Part shown: positions 25,892 through 35,552 of the stretch, one piece after another | Layout: each line of letters begins with the position of its first letter | Position numbering within the stretch: position 1 is the first letter of the stretch | Assembly: GCA_022711755.1 (NCBI GenBank) | Contig: JAKLEA010000008.1 | Location: 160,288-224,287 of the forward strand | Direction: 5' to 3' | Origin: Planctomycetota bacterium | GTDB taxonomy: Bacteria; Planctomycetota; Brocadiia; SM23-32; JAKLEA01 | Length of the DNA: 64,000 bases | Translations under genes and position numbers: made by a program | Notes under the pieces: generated by a model | Databases searched by the model: none | Told to the model about the DNA's origin: nothing | What the model saw: the letters and a program-made list of their open reading frames with translations, nothing else

Positions 25892-27022
25892 ATGGCTGAC
25901 GACGCGCAAGACTATTCGAAGTGCGCAAAGCTCAAGGTCGCGCTCGTGCACGACTGGCTCACCGGAATGCGCGGGGGGGAGCGCTGCCTGGAGGTTTTCT
26001 GCGAACTCTTCCCGCGGGCGGAGATATATACGCTCGTTCATATTCGGGGAAAGCTGTCTCCGACCATTGAGCGGATGCCCGTTCACGAGTCCTTCGTCCG
26101 GAAGCTGCCGATGGTCGAGAAGCGTTACCGGCATTACCTTCCGCTTTTTCCGCGCGCAATCGAATCGCTGAAGATTGCCGATTGCGATCTCGTCCTGAGC
26201 AGCAGCCATTGCGTGGCCAAGGGCGCGATCGCCCCGCCCGGCGTTCCGCACGTCTGCTACTGCTTCACGCCGATGCGCTACGTGTGGGACCTTTACGACG
26301 ATTACTTCGGGCCGCAACGCGCCGGCTCCGCCGTCCGCGCCGCCATGGGCATGGTCAGGGGAAGGCTGCGGAAATGGGACGTTGATAGCGCGGCCCGGGT
26401 AAAGGAATTCGTGGCGATATCCGATTTCATAGCCGACAGGATCAGGCGTCATTACGGACGGGAAAGCAAGGTCATTTACCCCCCGGTCGAAAGCGGGCGT
26501 TTCTCGATATCGAGGGAGGTCGGGGATTACTACCTGGTTGTCTCCGCGCTTGCGCCGTATAAGCGCGTTGACCTCGCGGTTGAGGCGTGCCGGAAGCTAG
26601 GGCGGAGGCTGCTGGTCGTCGGAACGGGGCAGGACGAGGCGCGGCTGAAGGCCATCGCGGGGCCGGGAGTGGAATTCCTGGGCTGGAAATCGGACGAGGA
26701 GGTGGCGGCGCTCTACAGCCGTTGCCGCGCATTCATCTTTCCGGGGGTCGAGGATTTCGGCATCACGCCCCTGGAGGCGATGGCAAGCGGGCGTCCGGTG
26801 ATCGCTTACGGCATGGGCGGCGCGCTGGAAACGGTGGTTGAGGGGAAGACGGGAGTATTCTTCAAGAAGCAGACTGCTGAGGGGCTATGCGGGGCGATGG
26901 AGAGGTTCGAGGAGATCGAGGGGGGATTCAGGCCGGAGGAGTTGCGCTCCCACGCGGAGAACTTTGATACGCGGATATTCAAGCGACGGATTGCGGAGTT
27001 CGTGACGGCGATGGTCGGGTGA
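25892..27022 (+). CDS. Family 4 glycosyltransferase
   Basis: A 376-residue GT-B enzyme. The N-terminal domain starts VALVHDWLTGMRGGER, as in WbaZ/mannosyltransferase-like GT4 proteins; the C-terminal GT1/4 domain has YYLVVSALAPYKRVDLAVEA, LLVVGTGQDE and the nucleotide-sugar-binding E-x7-E motif in EDFGITPLEAM. It transfers a hexose, often mannose, in surface-polysaccharide synthesis. GAGG precedes the ATG. It is transcribed alone, after a strong terminator and convergent with the SelD gene. Confidence 0.88.
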   Translation: MADDAQDYSKCAKLKVALVHDWLTGMRGGERCLEVFCELFPRAEIYTLVHIRGKLSPTIERMPVHESFVRKLPMVEKRYRHYLPLFPRAIESLKIADCDLVLSSSHCVAKGAIAPPGVPHVCYCFTPMRYVWDLYDDYFGPQRAGSAVRAAMGMVRGRLRKWDVDSAARVKEFVAISDFIADRIRRHYGRESKVIYPPVESGRFSISREVGDYYLVVSALAPYKRVDLAVEACRKLGRRLLVVGTGQDEARLKAIAGPGVEFLGWKSDEEVAALYSRCRAFIFPGVEDFGITPLEAMASGRPVIAYGMGGALETVVEGKTGVFFKKQTAEGLCGAMERFEEIEGGFRPEELRSHAENFDTRIFKRRIAEFVTAMVG

Positions 27023-27132
27023 TACCGAAGTACTGAATCACGCCGGTTCGGGCAGCGGCCCCATCGGGATGAAACCCTTGCCGGGGGGACAAAGCGCGAG
27101 CCTGAGAATCATCCCTGTGTAGGCAGCGGGAG

Positions 27133-28773
27133 TCAGGAAATCCCCAGTTTCCCCGCCATGCTCCCCCAGAACATCATCGCCTTGCACCCGCCGAACGCCA
27201 CTCCCATCCATGCCGCCTCTGTGATTTCGGCATCGCTGACACCCATGCCGCGCGCCTTCTCGACGTGGATGGTCAGGCACGGTTCGCACTGAACCGCCAC
27301 GGACAGGGCAATGGTCGTGATCTCCTTCTGCAGCACGTCTAATGCGCCGGGGCTGAATGCCTTGCCCATGAACTGCCGGAACGCCGCCTCGGCGTTCCCC
27401 GCCGCTGCGCCCCCAACCGCAGATCCGTCAGCGGATGCTGAGCAGCATTCGATGGCGTTATTTCGCTCCGGTTGCTGTCCGCCGGAGCAGCACGGCTTTC
27501 CCGAATCCGCCGGCTGCGCCGTCGCCGCATCTTCCTTTGCCCGGCTGCAACCCGAAGTCTGACTGCATTCCTCTTTGTTTTTCACCGTGATTCTCCCTTC
27601 GGATGTCCCTGCCACCCTCCCGACCACCGTCGCCGCGCCGCATCCGGCCGCCCGCAGCTTCGCCAGCGCCTCCCCGGCGCGATCTTCTGGAAAAGCGATG
27701 AGCAGCCCGCCGGAGGTCTGCGCGTCATAAAGAACGCCCACTGCCCACTCGGGAACGCCTTCCGCAACCGCCACCGCATGTGACGCGTATTCCCTGTTCC
27801 TCTCCGCCGCGCCGGAGACCGCGCCCTGACGCGCAAGCTCCTCCACCCCGGAGAACGTCGGCACGGCATTCGCCCATAGGTCAACGCTGACCTTGCTCTC
27901 GCGCGCAAGCTGGAAGAGATGCCCCAGCAATCCGAAGCCCGTGACGTCCGTGCATGCTGTCGCCCCGCACTCAAGCATCACCCCGGCTGCGGCGCGGTTC
28001 AGAGTCGCCATTGACTCGCCGATCTCCCGAATCGCCTCGGTTGATGCCCGGCCCATCTGTGCCGCGAAGGATATGATGCCGGTCCCGATTTTCTTCGTCA
28101 GGATAAGAACGTCTCCCGGGCGCGCCCCGGCGTTGGTCACGATCCGGTCGGGGCGGATGACGCCCGTGACGGCGTAACCGAACTTGATCTCCTCGTCGTT
28201 GATGCTGTGGCCGCCGATGATGGCGACGCCGGCCCCGGTCATCACGTCCTGCCCGCCCTTGAGCATCCGGTACATCCATTCGCCGCTCAGACTGTGGATC
28301 GGGAAGCCGATCACAGAAAGCGCCGTGAGCGGCATCCCGCCCATCGCGTATATGTCGCTGAGGGAGTTGCAGGCGGCGATCCTGCCGAACAGGTAGGGAT
28401 CGTCAACGCACGGCGAGAAGACATCAACGGTCTGCACGAGGCAGAGATCGTCCGAAATCCTGAAAACCCCGGCGTCGTCGGCCGTAGCCGTCCCGACCAG
28501 AACTCTTGAATCCTCGATCTGCGGAAGTCGGGAAAGAATCCCGGCAAGCTCAGCAGGGGGGATTTTCGACGCGCAACCGGCGTTCTTGACGAGTTTCGTA
28601 AGCGCCGGTGGTTTGCCCGATGGGGCGGCGTTCTCAACCCTCTCTCCGGCGCAGAGGCAGACGTTCTTTGCGATGAAAAGCTCGCACGGACACGGCTTTC
28701 TCGGATCGCAGATGCAGTGCCCGAGCTTTTTCGAGCGTCCCATCACGCGCGCGCGTTTGGCGGACGCCGCCAT
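27133..28773 (-). CDS. selD: Selenide, water dikinase fused to an AhpD-like domain, with Cys-rich N-terminal extension
   Basis: A 546-residue protein in one uninterrupted frame; ATG 28773 follows GGAGG. Residues 20-41 hold three C-x-C pairs (C20, C22, C28, C30, C39, C41), metal- or Fe-S-like. Then comes the SelD catalytic segment AGC67-x-x-K70 with a normal Cys, not selenocysteine, followed by a complete SelD ATP-grasp-like fold (DVFSPCVDDPYLFGRIAA, GGHSINDEEIKFG, DVTGFGLLGH). After a Cys-containing linker (CCSGG, ECCSAS) comes an AhpD/carboxymuconolactone-decarboxylase-like domain with E...C496-x2-C499-x3-H503, the peroxidatic motif. SelD makes selenophosphate from ATP and selenide for selenocysteine or selenouridine. 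The fusion suggests a redox step supplying or protecting selenide. Confidence 0.9.
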   Translation of the reverse strand: MAASAKRARVMGRSKKLGHCICDPRKPCPCELFIAKNVCLCAGERVENAAPSGKPPALTKLVKNAGCASKIPPAELAGILSRLPQIEDSRVLVGTATADDAGVFRISDDLCLVQTVDVFSPCVDDPYLFGRIAACNSLSDIYAMGGMPLTALSVIGFPIHSLSGEWMYRMLKGGQDVMTGAGVAIIGGHSINDEEIKFGYAVTGVIRPDRIVTNAGARPGDVLILTKKIGTGIISFAAQMGRASTEAIREIGESMATLNRAAAGVMLECGATACTDVTGFGLLGHLFQLARESKVSVDLWANAVPTFSGVEELARQGAVSGAAERNREYASHAVAVAEGVPEWAVGVLYDAQTSGGLLIAFPEDRAGEALAKLRAAGCGAATVVGRVAGTSEGRITVKNKEECSQTSGCSRAKEDAATAQPADSGKPCCSGGQQPERNNAIECCSASADGSAVGGAAAGNAEAAFRQFMGKAFSPGALDVLQKEITTIALSVAVQCEPCLTIHVEKARGMGVSDAEITEAAWMGVAFGGCKAMMFWGSMAGKLGIS

Positions 28774-29091
28774 GATCGTTCCTCCATTGCCTGTTTCCAA
28801 TTCCCCGTCCCGTGACGCATCGCTACATGCCAGGAGACGGCAGACGGCAAATCCGTCGCCGTCCGGCATTCCCGGATTTCATTGTCCGGAATATCGGGGC
28901 GCAGTTCAATTACATCGTCTGACGATTTCAGAATTTCCTCCGTCGGGATGTTATAATGCGCGAACGTGCCGATTTTACGATTTCGCCGCGCCACAGAAGT
29001 TCTGAAAGACAAGCGCGGGAAAGCATTTCATGCGGACGTCCGACTCTTGCAGAGCCGCAGACGACCGCCATTCATCAAGGACGCCGCGCTC
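28774..29091. other. Divergent control region between selD and the MBOAT operon
   Basis: Holds the selD ribosome binding site and leader on the minus side and a perfect TATAAT at 28952-28957 on the plus side, without a good -35 at 17 bases. A GTG frame from 28966 runs into the MBOAT gene but encodes a basic, non-homologous extension. No other feature was found. Confidence 0.45.
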
Positions 29092-30468
29092 TTGCTGTTC
29101 CAAAGCTGGGCATTTCTGATCTTCTTCGCGATCGTCTTCCCGTTCCACCTCCTCGTCAAGGGCGCGCGGCTTCGCATTCCGTGCCTGTTGATCGCCAATT
29201 ACGCTTTCTACGGATTCTGGAATCCCCTTTACCCTCTCCTTCTCCTTTACGCGACAACGGTTGACTACCTTGCCGTCGCCTGGATGTCTCGCGGGGGGCC
29301 GAAAAAATTATGCGTCGGCCTGAGCGTCGTAAACGGCCTGACGTTGCTCGCGTTCTTCAAATATGCCGCATTCATCGCCGACAACGTCAACCTGCTCCTT
29401 GCGAAGTTTGGTATGGCATGGTCGGCGCCGCGTCCGGACTTCGTCCTTCCGGTGGGGATATCGTTCTACGTCTTCCAGTCCCTGACCTACACGATTGACT
29501 GCTACAGGGGACAGGTTGAGAGGGAAACGAGCTTCTGGCGATACGCGGCCTTCGTTTCGCTTTTCCCGCAGATATGCGCCGGGCCGATCCAGCGGGCAAG
29601 GGAACTCCTGCCACAACTTCGCGAAACTCCGCGCATCGGCGGGCGCGACGTTGCGGACGGCGCATCTCTTTTCATCGTTGGCCTTTTCAAGAAGGTTGCG
29701 CTGGCGGACTATTTCTCGCTATACGTGGATGAGGTTTATTCCATGCCCGGCGAGTATCAGGCCGGGACATTGATGCTGGCCACATTCGCCTTCGCGTGGC
29801 AGCTTTACTTCGATTTCAGCGGTTATACGGACATGGCCCGCGGGGTGGCGCGCATGATGGGATTGCGCTACGGCCTGAATTTCAATAATCCGTACCTCGC
29901 CACTGGTCTTGGCGAATTCTGGCAGAGATGGCACATAAGCCTCTCGAACTGGTTCAGGGATTATCTTTACATCCCGCTGGGCGGCAACCGGAAAGGCAAT
30001 CTGCGCACATATATCAATATGTTCCTGACGATGGTGATCTCCGGCCTGTGGCACGGCGCAAGCTGGAATTACGTCATCTGGGGAGCGCTGCACGGCGCGG
30101 GGCGCGTCTGCACCCGCGAGCTTGAGCGGACAAACTTTTACCGCAGTCGCCTCCCGAAGATTGTCAAGCAGCTTTTCACGTTTGTATTTGTGTGCTTCTG
30201 CTGGATATTCTTTCGCGCGGAGACCTTTGCAGACGCGCGGCTGATCGTCTCCCGCATCTTCGCGTCGGGTTTTGGCGAACCGAAGTTCCCGCTGCTGATG
30301 GCGGGGCTTGCGCTGTCTGTCTGGGCGTATCAGTTCGTTCATGAGTCGCGGTTCTCATTGTGGCTCCAGTTTGCGCCGGTGAAGGTCGCGCTGACCGCCG
30401 CGATGCTGATCTACATAGCGGTCTTTGCGAGAACCGGCAATCAGGCGTTCATCTACTTCCAGTTCTGA
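29092..30468 (+). CDS. MBOAT-family O-acyltransferase (AlgI-like)
   Basis: About 458 residues with roughly ten membrane helices. The start is placed at a TTG with AAGGA ten bases upstream, which gives the usual AlgI opening (start-LFQSWAFLIFF). MBOAT hallmarks are FPVGISFYVFQSLTYTIDCYRG, QICAGPIQRA, the FWQRWHISLSNWFRDYLYIPLGG region and the catalytic His in GLWHGASWNY near residue 320. These proteins move acetyl or other acyl groups across the inner membrane for polysaccharide modification, usually with a periplasmic SGNH partner, and one is encoded downstream at 36398. The partner is separated by three genes. Confidence 0.9.
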   Translation: MLFQSWAFLIFFAIVFPFHLLVKGARLRIPCLLIANYAFYGFWNPLYPLLLLYATTVDYLAVAWMSRGGPKKLCVGLSVVNGLTLLAFFKYAAFIADNVNLLLAKFGMAWSAPRPDFVLPVGISFYVFQSLTYTIDCYRGQVERETSFWRYAAFVSLFPQICAGPIQRARELLPQLRETPRIGGRDVADGASLFIVGLFKKVALADYFSLYVDEVYSMPGEYQAGTLMLATFAFAWQLYFDFSGYTDMARGVARMMGLRYGLNFNNPYLATGLGEFWQRWHISLSNWFRDYLYIPLGGNRKGNLRTYINMFLTMVISGLWHGASWNYVIWGALHGAGRVCTRELERTNFYRSRLPKIVKQLFTFVFVCFCWIFFRAETFADARLIVSRIFASGFGEPKFPLLMAGLALSVWAYQFVHESRFSLWLQFAPVKVALTAAMLIYIAVFARTGNQAFIYFQF

Positions 30469-30531
30469 GCACATGCCCACGCCGTCCGGCGCGCCGGAGG
30501 CGGAACAGAGAGATACGAAAGGGAAGCCAAC

Positions 30532-33500
30532 GTGACAAGACGGATTCTGACAATGGTCGGCGCGATCATGCTGGCGGTAGCGTTCCTGTCGCCGGGCGTC
30601 GCGCTTTCTCAATCCGACGGCGAGCGCGTCTGCGCCCCGCTCAAGCAGGCTCCGGAAATTGACGGCGTCATCAGCGACGACCCGGCATGGGCCGGAAATC
30701 CCGAAACTTCGGGCTTCAAAGTCCTCGGCGGCGGTGCTGCCGGAAAACAGACCCGATTCCGCGTCGGTTACACCGCCGACGCCCTCTATGCCGCCATCGT
30801 CTGTGACGAGACGGAGCGCGACAAGATAACCGCCGAACAGGATGACGGCGGGAAGCTCTGGGAAGAGGACGGCGTGGAACTCTTCCTCTCCCCGGACGGA
30901 AAATCCGAGCTGCAATTCGCGGTCAACACGCTCGGTAGTCGCGCAAGCTCTGCGACGCTGAAGCGCTGGAAAGCCGCCGCTAATGTTGAAGACGAACGTT
31001 ATTCAATCGAGATCGAGATTCCGTGGGAGATCATCGGCGTCGTCCCGAAGCCTGGAGAGGCATGGGGGCTGAACGTGTGCCGTAACAACCTGACCTCCGG
31101 GAACATGGAACACAACTCCTGGGCTTCGGTTGAAAAAAGTTTTCACGAGCCAGCGAATTTCGGAAGGATGGTTTTCCAGGGATTGGACGCCGCAACCGCC
31201 GCAAGCATCGCAAAACGCATCAAGGACAACCCGGTTTCCGAGGACGTATTCCTGGTCTCGCGCGAGGCGCTCGGCATCCAGCGCGTCACGGAGCGCGCCA
31301 CCGAACGTATACTCTGGGCGCAGGGAGCGCACGTCGCCCCCCAGCTTTCCCCGGATAAGAAGACAATCGTCTACACCTCCATGGTCGGCGGGAAACCGGG
31401 CGTTTGGATTGCCGGCATTGACGGAAAAGACCCTCGCCGCTTATGCGACGGATGCCAGGCGACATGGCTGCCGGACGGCAAGCGCGTGGTCCTTCAGAGA
31501 AACGGTCGCATAGTCGAGTTTGAAACAGTCACCGGCAAGGAAAGGTTCCTGTCCCGCCCGAGCAAGCTGATATTCGAGTGGCCATCCCCAACGCAGGATG
31601 AAGCCATAATCTGCGTCGAGACGAAGACCGGAAGCATCGTCAGGCTCTACCGGAAGGAAGGCAGGGAAGGCGACGTTCTCGTCAAAGGCGGTTGTCAGGA
31701 TCGGCCCCGATGCTCTCCGGACGGCTCTCTACTGGCTTATCGCCGGGGCGCGCACGTCTGCGTCATGGATGTTCAAACAGGAATCGCGCGAAGGACGACG
31801 CTTGCCCCCGGCGTCCAGTCCGGCCCCGTCTGGGCCGTCGGCGGGCATGGGATCTGCTATGCTCAGACCTCTGACTTGTATTCGGACACATGGGACATTA
31901 ATTTCGTCTCGCTCAAAGATCTCGGAACGGTGAACGTCATAGAGCGCGCCGTTCACGGCAATTTCGACTGGCGGGGCGCGTCTCCCGCGCCTGCAGAGAC
32001 AAAAACAGTCAAAGGCGCGACGCTGACGCTCTGGAACCGCAAGGAGGACGCCGAGATCGCTGCCCTCTCGGACATCGTCACTGAAAAGGGTTGGAAGCAG
32101 ATCCCGCCCGGAATGCCGGGTTGCGACCTGGTCGGCTCGGCGGCGGTGGAGACCGATTGGCTGGTGTTCTCCGTCTCGGCTTCCGGCGTTCAGGTCATCC
32201 CGAAGGCCGGCGCCGCGACGCCGTTCCGCATTCCGCTTCGCGTGACAGACATCGCCGGTTCTACATTCCCGGAGGTTCAGGAGATACGCCTGCTGCGGAT
32301 CGAAACAGACGCCGTCGCCTTGGCGGTTGGATTCGGCGCCGGCAAGGGTGAAACCTTGCAGGTTGTCTTCCACGTCCTGAAAACAAGCCCCGTTGTCGAA
32401 ATCAGTACCGAATCGCCGAAATCAGTGGTCTCTGTCCTGTCTGCCATGTCGCGCGTAGTCGTTCCGGACCGGTTTGCCAACGACATTGTCCTTGATCCGG
32501 CGGCTGTCGGGGAACGTAGCGTGCTTCCGACTGCGCCTCTATGCCTTGGATTCCTGGATGAGCCGCGCGGAATCATTGGAATCATAACCCCTTCGCCCGA
32601 TCAGTTCGTCGGCGTGGTTAAACCCGGGGGGGGAACCGCATTTGAGGAGATCGCCGTCGCGCCGCGAGGCGGCAGCTTCTACCTTTCCCTGGTCATGGGG
32701 GACAAGCTGTGGTCGAATCCGGAGATTGCAAAACCGGGAGCCAGGGACGGATGGGGCGTAAAGTGGCGCAACGCATTCCGCGGGCAGTGGCGCATGACGG
32801 CTTGGAATGGCGAGATTGCGTCATCGAGGATGTGGAATGGAGTGGAACTGGACGAACGCATGGTCCGCGGCTTCAGCGACGTTGACGTGGCCGAAGGCCA
32901 GGTTCCTTCCCAGGTCCTTCAGGGAATCGTTTCCAGCAGTCCCGCTCTTCCGGTCGAATGGGAAGCCAAATCGGAACCGCAGGGGGCGCTTGCCTATATA
33001 TGGGCGAGGGAGGCCAATACGCCGTACGACGTTCTGGCCGTCGAGGACACGCTTATTGACGCCCTGGGTCAGCATGAATACGCAAAACTTTTCGATATCG
33101 AGGGGTTGAGGAGTTTCCGCCTGGGCGAGGGCTGGTTGCCATTCAAGGACCTTGACACCCGCGAACTTGACTGGGCTCCCTGGGAGTCCCACCTAGAAAC
33201 GCGCGGGTTCGGCGTCCTGGACATCATGTCCGGGGTTTTCCCCGCCGGCACGCCGGGAACCAAGGCCTTCATTACGCACATGGGAAATGACGCGATCAAG
33301 TTAATCGAAGGACTTGACTCCCGGATCATGGAGTACGACCGCGCCATTGACGCAATGCGCGCCTACTGCGCCGTCAATGACGACAACGAATTCCTCAAAT
33401 CCCTTGCGGCGGAGGCAAGACTGACCTTGGAGACCGGCAGGGACGCGGAAAGGGATGACTTGGCGAAGGCCCGCAACGCTCTGGACGCTTTGCTTGCGCT

Positions 33501-33801
33501 TTCAGAACCGAAGGGGAAAAGGCTCTGGAATGACGACATCATTTATCGCACTGATGAATTCCGCGATTTCTCGCGCTCGTGCAGGGCGCTCCTTGAACAA
33601 AGGCAAAAGGTCCTCGCCGGATATCGCTCATTCGCCAAACGCGTCCGGGACGATTCCGCCCGGAGAATGTTGACTGATCCCGCGTTCCGGAACTCGGGCG
33701 ACCGGCTGCGCGAAACCGCCCGGCTTGCCCTGCGAAACCGTTACTACCTGGAACAGGGCTGGGGCGGCGAGGTTCCTGTGGATGCGCCGACTGACAAATG
33801 A
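30532..33801 (+). CDS. Large exported protein with CBM9-like and beta-propeller domains
   Basis: 1089 residues. GTG 30532 follows AAAGGGAAG. A signal peptide (ILTMVGAIMLAVAFLSPGVALS) precedes a CBM9/DOMON-like carbohydrate-binding domain at about 30-200 (IDGVISDDPAW, VGYTADALYAAIVCDE, EEDGVELFLSPDGK). From about 255 to 470 there are TolB/WD-type propeller blades (QLSPDKKTIVYTS, RCSPDGSLLAYRRG). The C-terminal half is not recognised; its last 150 residues are helical. Likely a periplasmic or surface glycan-binding protein of the acylation/glycan operon. It overlaps the following gene by four bases. Confidence 0.7.
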   Translation: MTRRILTMVGAIMLAVAFLSPGVALSQSDGERVCAPLKQAPEIDGVISDDPAWAGNPETSGFKVLGGGAAGKQTRFRVGYTADALYAAIVCDETERDKITAEQDDGGKLWEEDGVELFLSPDGKSELQFAVNTLGSRASSATLKRWKAAANVEDERYSIEIEIPWEIIGVVPKPGEAWGLNVCRNNLTSGNMEHNSWASVEKSFHEPANFGRMVFQGLDAATAASIAKRIKDNPVSEDVFLVSREALGIQRVTERATERILWAQGAHVAPQLSPDKKTIVYTSMVGGKPGVWIAGIDGKDPRRLCDGCQATWLPDGKRVVLQRNGRIVEFETVTGKERFLSRPSKLIFEWPSPTQDEAIICVETKTGSIVRLYRKEGREGDVLVKGGCQDRPRCSPDGSLLAYRRGAHVCVMDVQTGIARRTTLAPGVQSGPVWAVGGHGICYAQTSDLYSDTWDINFVSLKDLGTVNVIERAVHGNFDWRGASPAPAETKTVKGATLTLWNRKEDAEIAALSDIVTEKGWKQIPPGMPGCDLVGSAAVETDWLVFSVSASGVQVIPKAGAATPFRIPLRVTDIAGSTFPEVQEIRLLRIETDAVALAVGFGAGKGETLQVVFHVLKTSPVVEISTESPKSVVSVLSAMSRVVVPDRFANDIVLDPAAVGERSVLPTAPLCLGFLDEPRGIIGIITPSPDQFVGVVKPGGGTAFEEIAVAPRGGSFYLSLVMGDKLWSNPEIAKPGARDGWGVKWRNAFRGQWRMTAWNGEIASSRMWNGVELDERMVRGFSDVDVAEGQVPSQVLQGIVSSSPALPVEWEAKSEPQGALAYIWAREANTPYDVLAVEDTLIDALGQHEYAKLFDIEGLRSFRLGEGWLPFKDLDTRELDWAPWESHLETRGFGVLDIMSGVFPAGTPGTKAFITHMGNDAIKLIEGLDSRIMEYDRAIDAMRAYCAVNDDNEFLKSLAAEARLTLETGRDAERDDLAKARNALDALLALSEPKGKRLWNDDIIYRTDEFRDFSRSCRALLEQRQKVLAGYRSFAKRVRDDSARRMLTDPAFRNSGDRLRETARLALRNRYYLEQGWGGEVPVDAPTDK

Positions 33802-35480
33802 GACCACCTTCCATGAAGAAGCCTTTTTCAATGTCCATTCTTTTTGCCACCGCGACCCTTGTGGTCACGCTCATATCCGGGACGCTTAAAGCGGAAACGA
33901 AGGTAAGCGACTCATGGAACGCGGATGGGAACGTAAAGATCGAAGGCGCGGGCTGGACTGCCATTATCGCGCGCGGAGCATCCGACATTCAATTCCAGCG
34001 CGGCAACCAGTCCGTGAAGATTGCCTTCCTCCCCGACGGCAAATCGGATCCGCTCCCAATTTCCTCCTGCAAGGCAGCCGCTGCGGCGGATGGAAAGCAG
34101 GTTGAGACAATGCTCTCCCTCGAGGGGGGAGGAAAAACCGGTTCGCTGAAGCTGTTCCTTGCCGGTAACGGCGACGCGCGGATCGCGCCGGGCGAGGGAG
34201 TCGCCACTCTGATGGTGAAATGCCCGATCGAGGTTGGCCTTCTACCCGGAATCCTTCTGGAATCCGTCGCCTACCTTCCCGGCGATTTCGCCGGACGTTC
34301 CGAAATTTGTGTTCCATCGGAGGGCTGGTTCGCGGGGCTTGCCAAAGGGCGCAATGCCATTGCCGCGCTCGCATGGCCGCGTGGGAAACAACGTCTTTCG
34401 CTGACACTGGAAGGATCAGGTGAGGAACGCGCCTTCTCCGCCATGAGGCTCGACCTTGACGGCAGGGAGGCCTTTTTCGGCCTGCTCTGCGTCGAGGGAA
34501 TCTGGCACAGGGAGCGTCCGAAACCCAACTACCTTGAGAAGAACGTCAAGCTCGACTGGAAGCGTCCTTTCGACGCCGAGTGGCGCACGGAGCTGCCCAT
34601 CAAAGCGGAGACAACCGCGCCGCGCACATTCGAATTCTCCTCATCGCGTCAAAGCCCCTGGCGTCCGGAAATCGGGGCCTACGTCTGGCCCGTCTGGTTC
34701 GACAAGGGCGATGCATACATGCATCTCAGTAAGCGTATCCCGCCCACGAATGATGTCGTCATCTATCCGATCAGCGGACACGACAACAGCCTCGCTGGTT
34801 TCATAAACAGGACGCCGATGGGCGGCGAACTGTCTGCGGCAAACGAGCGTCGTCCACATCCACTCGGCCCGCGCAACGCCCCCAACGTCGGTTTCAACGC
34901 CTGCTGGGGGACGTTCCTCATGCGCCGCTCCGTCTACGCCGCAGGGGCGCAGGCCCGCGAAAAGGAATTTCTGCGCGAACACGCCGAGTTCCTGGCCGAC
35001 TACGTCGCAATCATCCAGATCCGCAACAGGGGATACTTCGACTTCATCGAGCGCATGAAGAAGAAAATCCCTGAGCTTAAGACAACCGCCGGCGCAAACC
35101 CCGCGGCAGGCGAATTCCTTGACGTCATGATGAAACGCGTCGCAGAACTTGAGATTGGCCATCGCGAAAAAATGATCCTTTTCGGAGAAGACACGCCAGA
35201 GCAGCACATCGCGCGGGCGGACAGATACGAGAAACGCCTCAAGGAACTCCTTGAAACCCCCGGTCGAGAGGTCTTCCCGGAATGCTGGAACCTTGTTGAC
35301 TCATTCAACAGGATGTCCTGGGGACATGACGAATCAACCGGCATGCGATTCAACATGCTCGCCCGCGGTTGGGCCCAGGAGTGCGCGCGTCTATGCGCCG
35401 ACAAGCCGGACGCCGTCGTCCTGGCGACTGATATCCGCGGCGACATCCTGGACGCGCTCAGGAGCGCGGCCCCGTGGTAG
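33798..35480 (+). CDS. Exported protein of the glycan operon, unknown
   Basis: 560 residues with a signal peptide (FATATLVVTLISGTLKA). The ATG overlaps the upstream stop; ATG 33813 is an alternative giving a shorter basic leader. The protein is beta-rich to about residue 260 and helical after about 390 (EFLREHAEFLADYVAIIQI). It has no recognised domain. Arg/Trp-rich motifs such as AYVWPVWFDKGDAYMHLSKR and HPLGPRNAPNVGFNACWG are distinctive and could serve as search seeds. It shares the operon and the tail architecture (C-terminal helical region) of the 1089-residue protein, so the two may work together on a polysaccharide. Confidence 0.55.
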   Translation: MRPPSMKKPFSMSILFATATLVVTLISGTLKAETKVSDSWNADGNVKIEGAGWTAIIARGASDIQFQRGNQSVKIAFLPDGKSDPLPISSCKAAAAADGKQVETMLSLEGGGKTGSLKLFLAGNGDARIAPGEGVATLMVKCPIEVGLLPGILLESVAYLPGDFAGRSEICVPSEGWFAGLAKGRNAIAALAWPRGKQRLSLTLEGSGEERAFSAMRLDLDGREAFFGLLCVEGIWHRERPKPNYLEKNVKLDWKRPFDAEWRTELPIKAETTAPRTFEFSSSRQSPWRPEIGAYVWPVWFDKGDAYMHLSKRIPPTNDVVIYPISGHDNSLAGFINRTPMGGELSAANERRPHPLGPRNAPNVGFNACWGTFLMRRSVYAAGAQAREKEFLREHAEFLADYVAIIQIRNRGYFDFIERMKKKIPELKTTAGANPAAGEFLDVMMKRVAELEIGHREKMILFGEDTPEQHIARADRYEKRLKELLETPGREVFPECWNLVDSFNRMSWGHDESTGMRFNMLARGWAQECARLCADKPDAVVLATDIRGDILDALRSAAPW

Positions 35481-35552
35481 AGTAGACGGCGGGTTTCGTT
35501 GCGCCTCAGCCGACATATAACCAAGACGTCTGGAATGGAGAATGTTTTGGTC

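Noticed and set aside
28966..29091. Basic N-terminal extension of the MBOAT protein
   Set aside because: The following TTG gives the usual AlgI N-terminus; the extension lacks a membrane helix and homology.
30532..35480. CRISPR or phage genes in the low-conservation region
   Set aside because: No direct repeats, integrase, capsid or tail motifs were found; the genes are large exported proteins.
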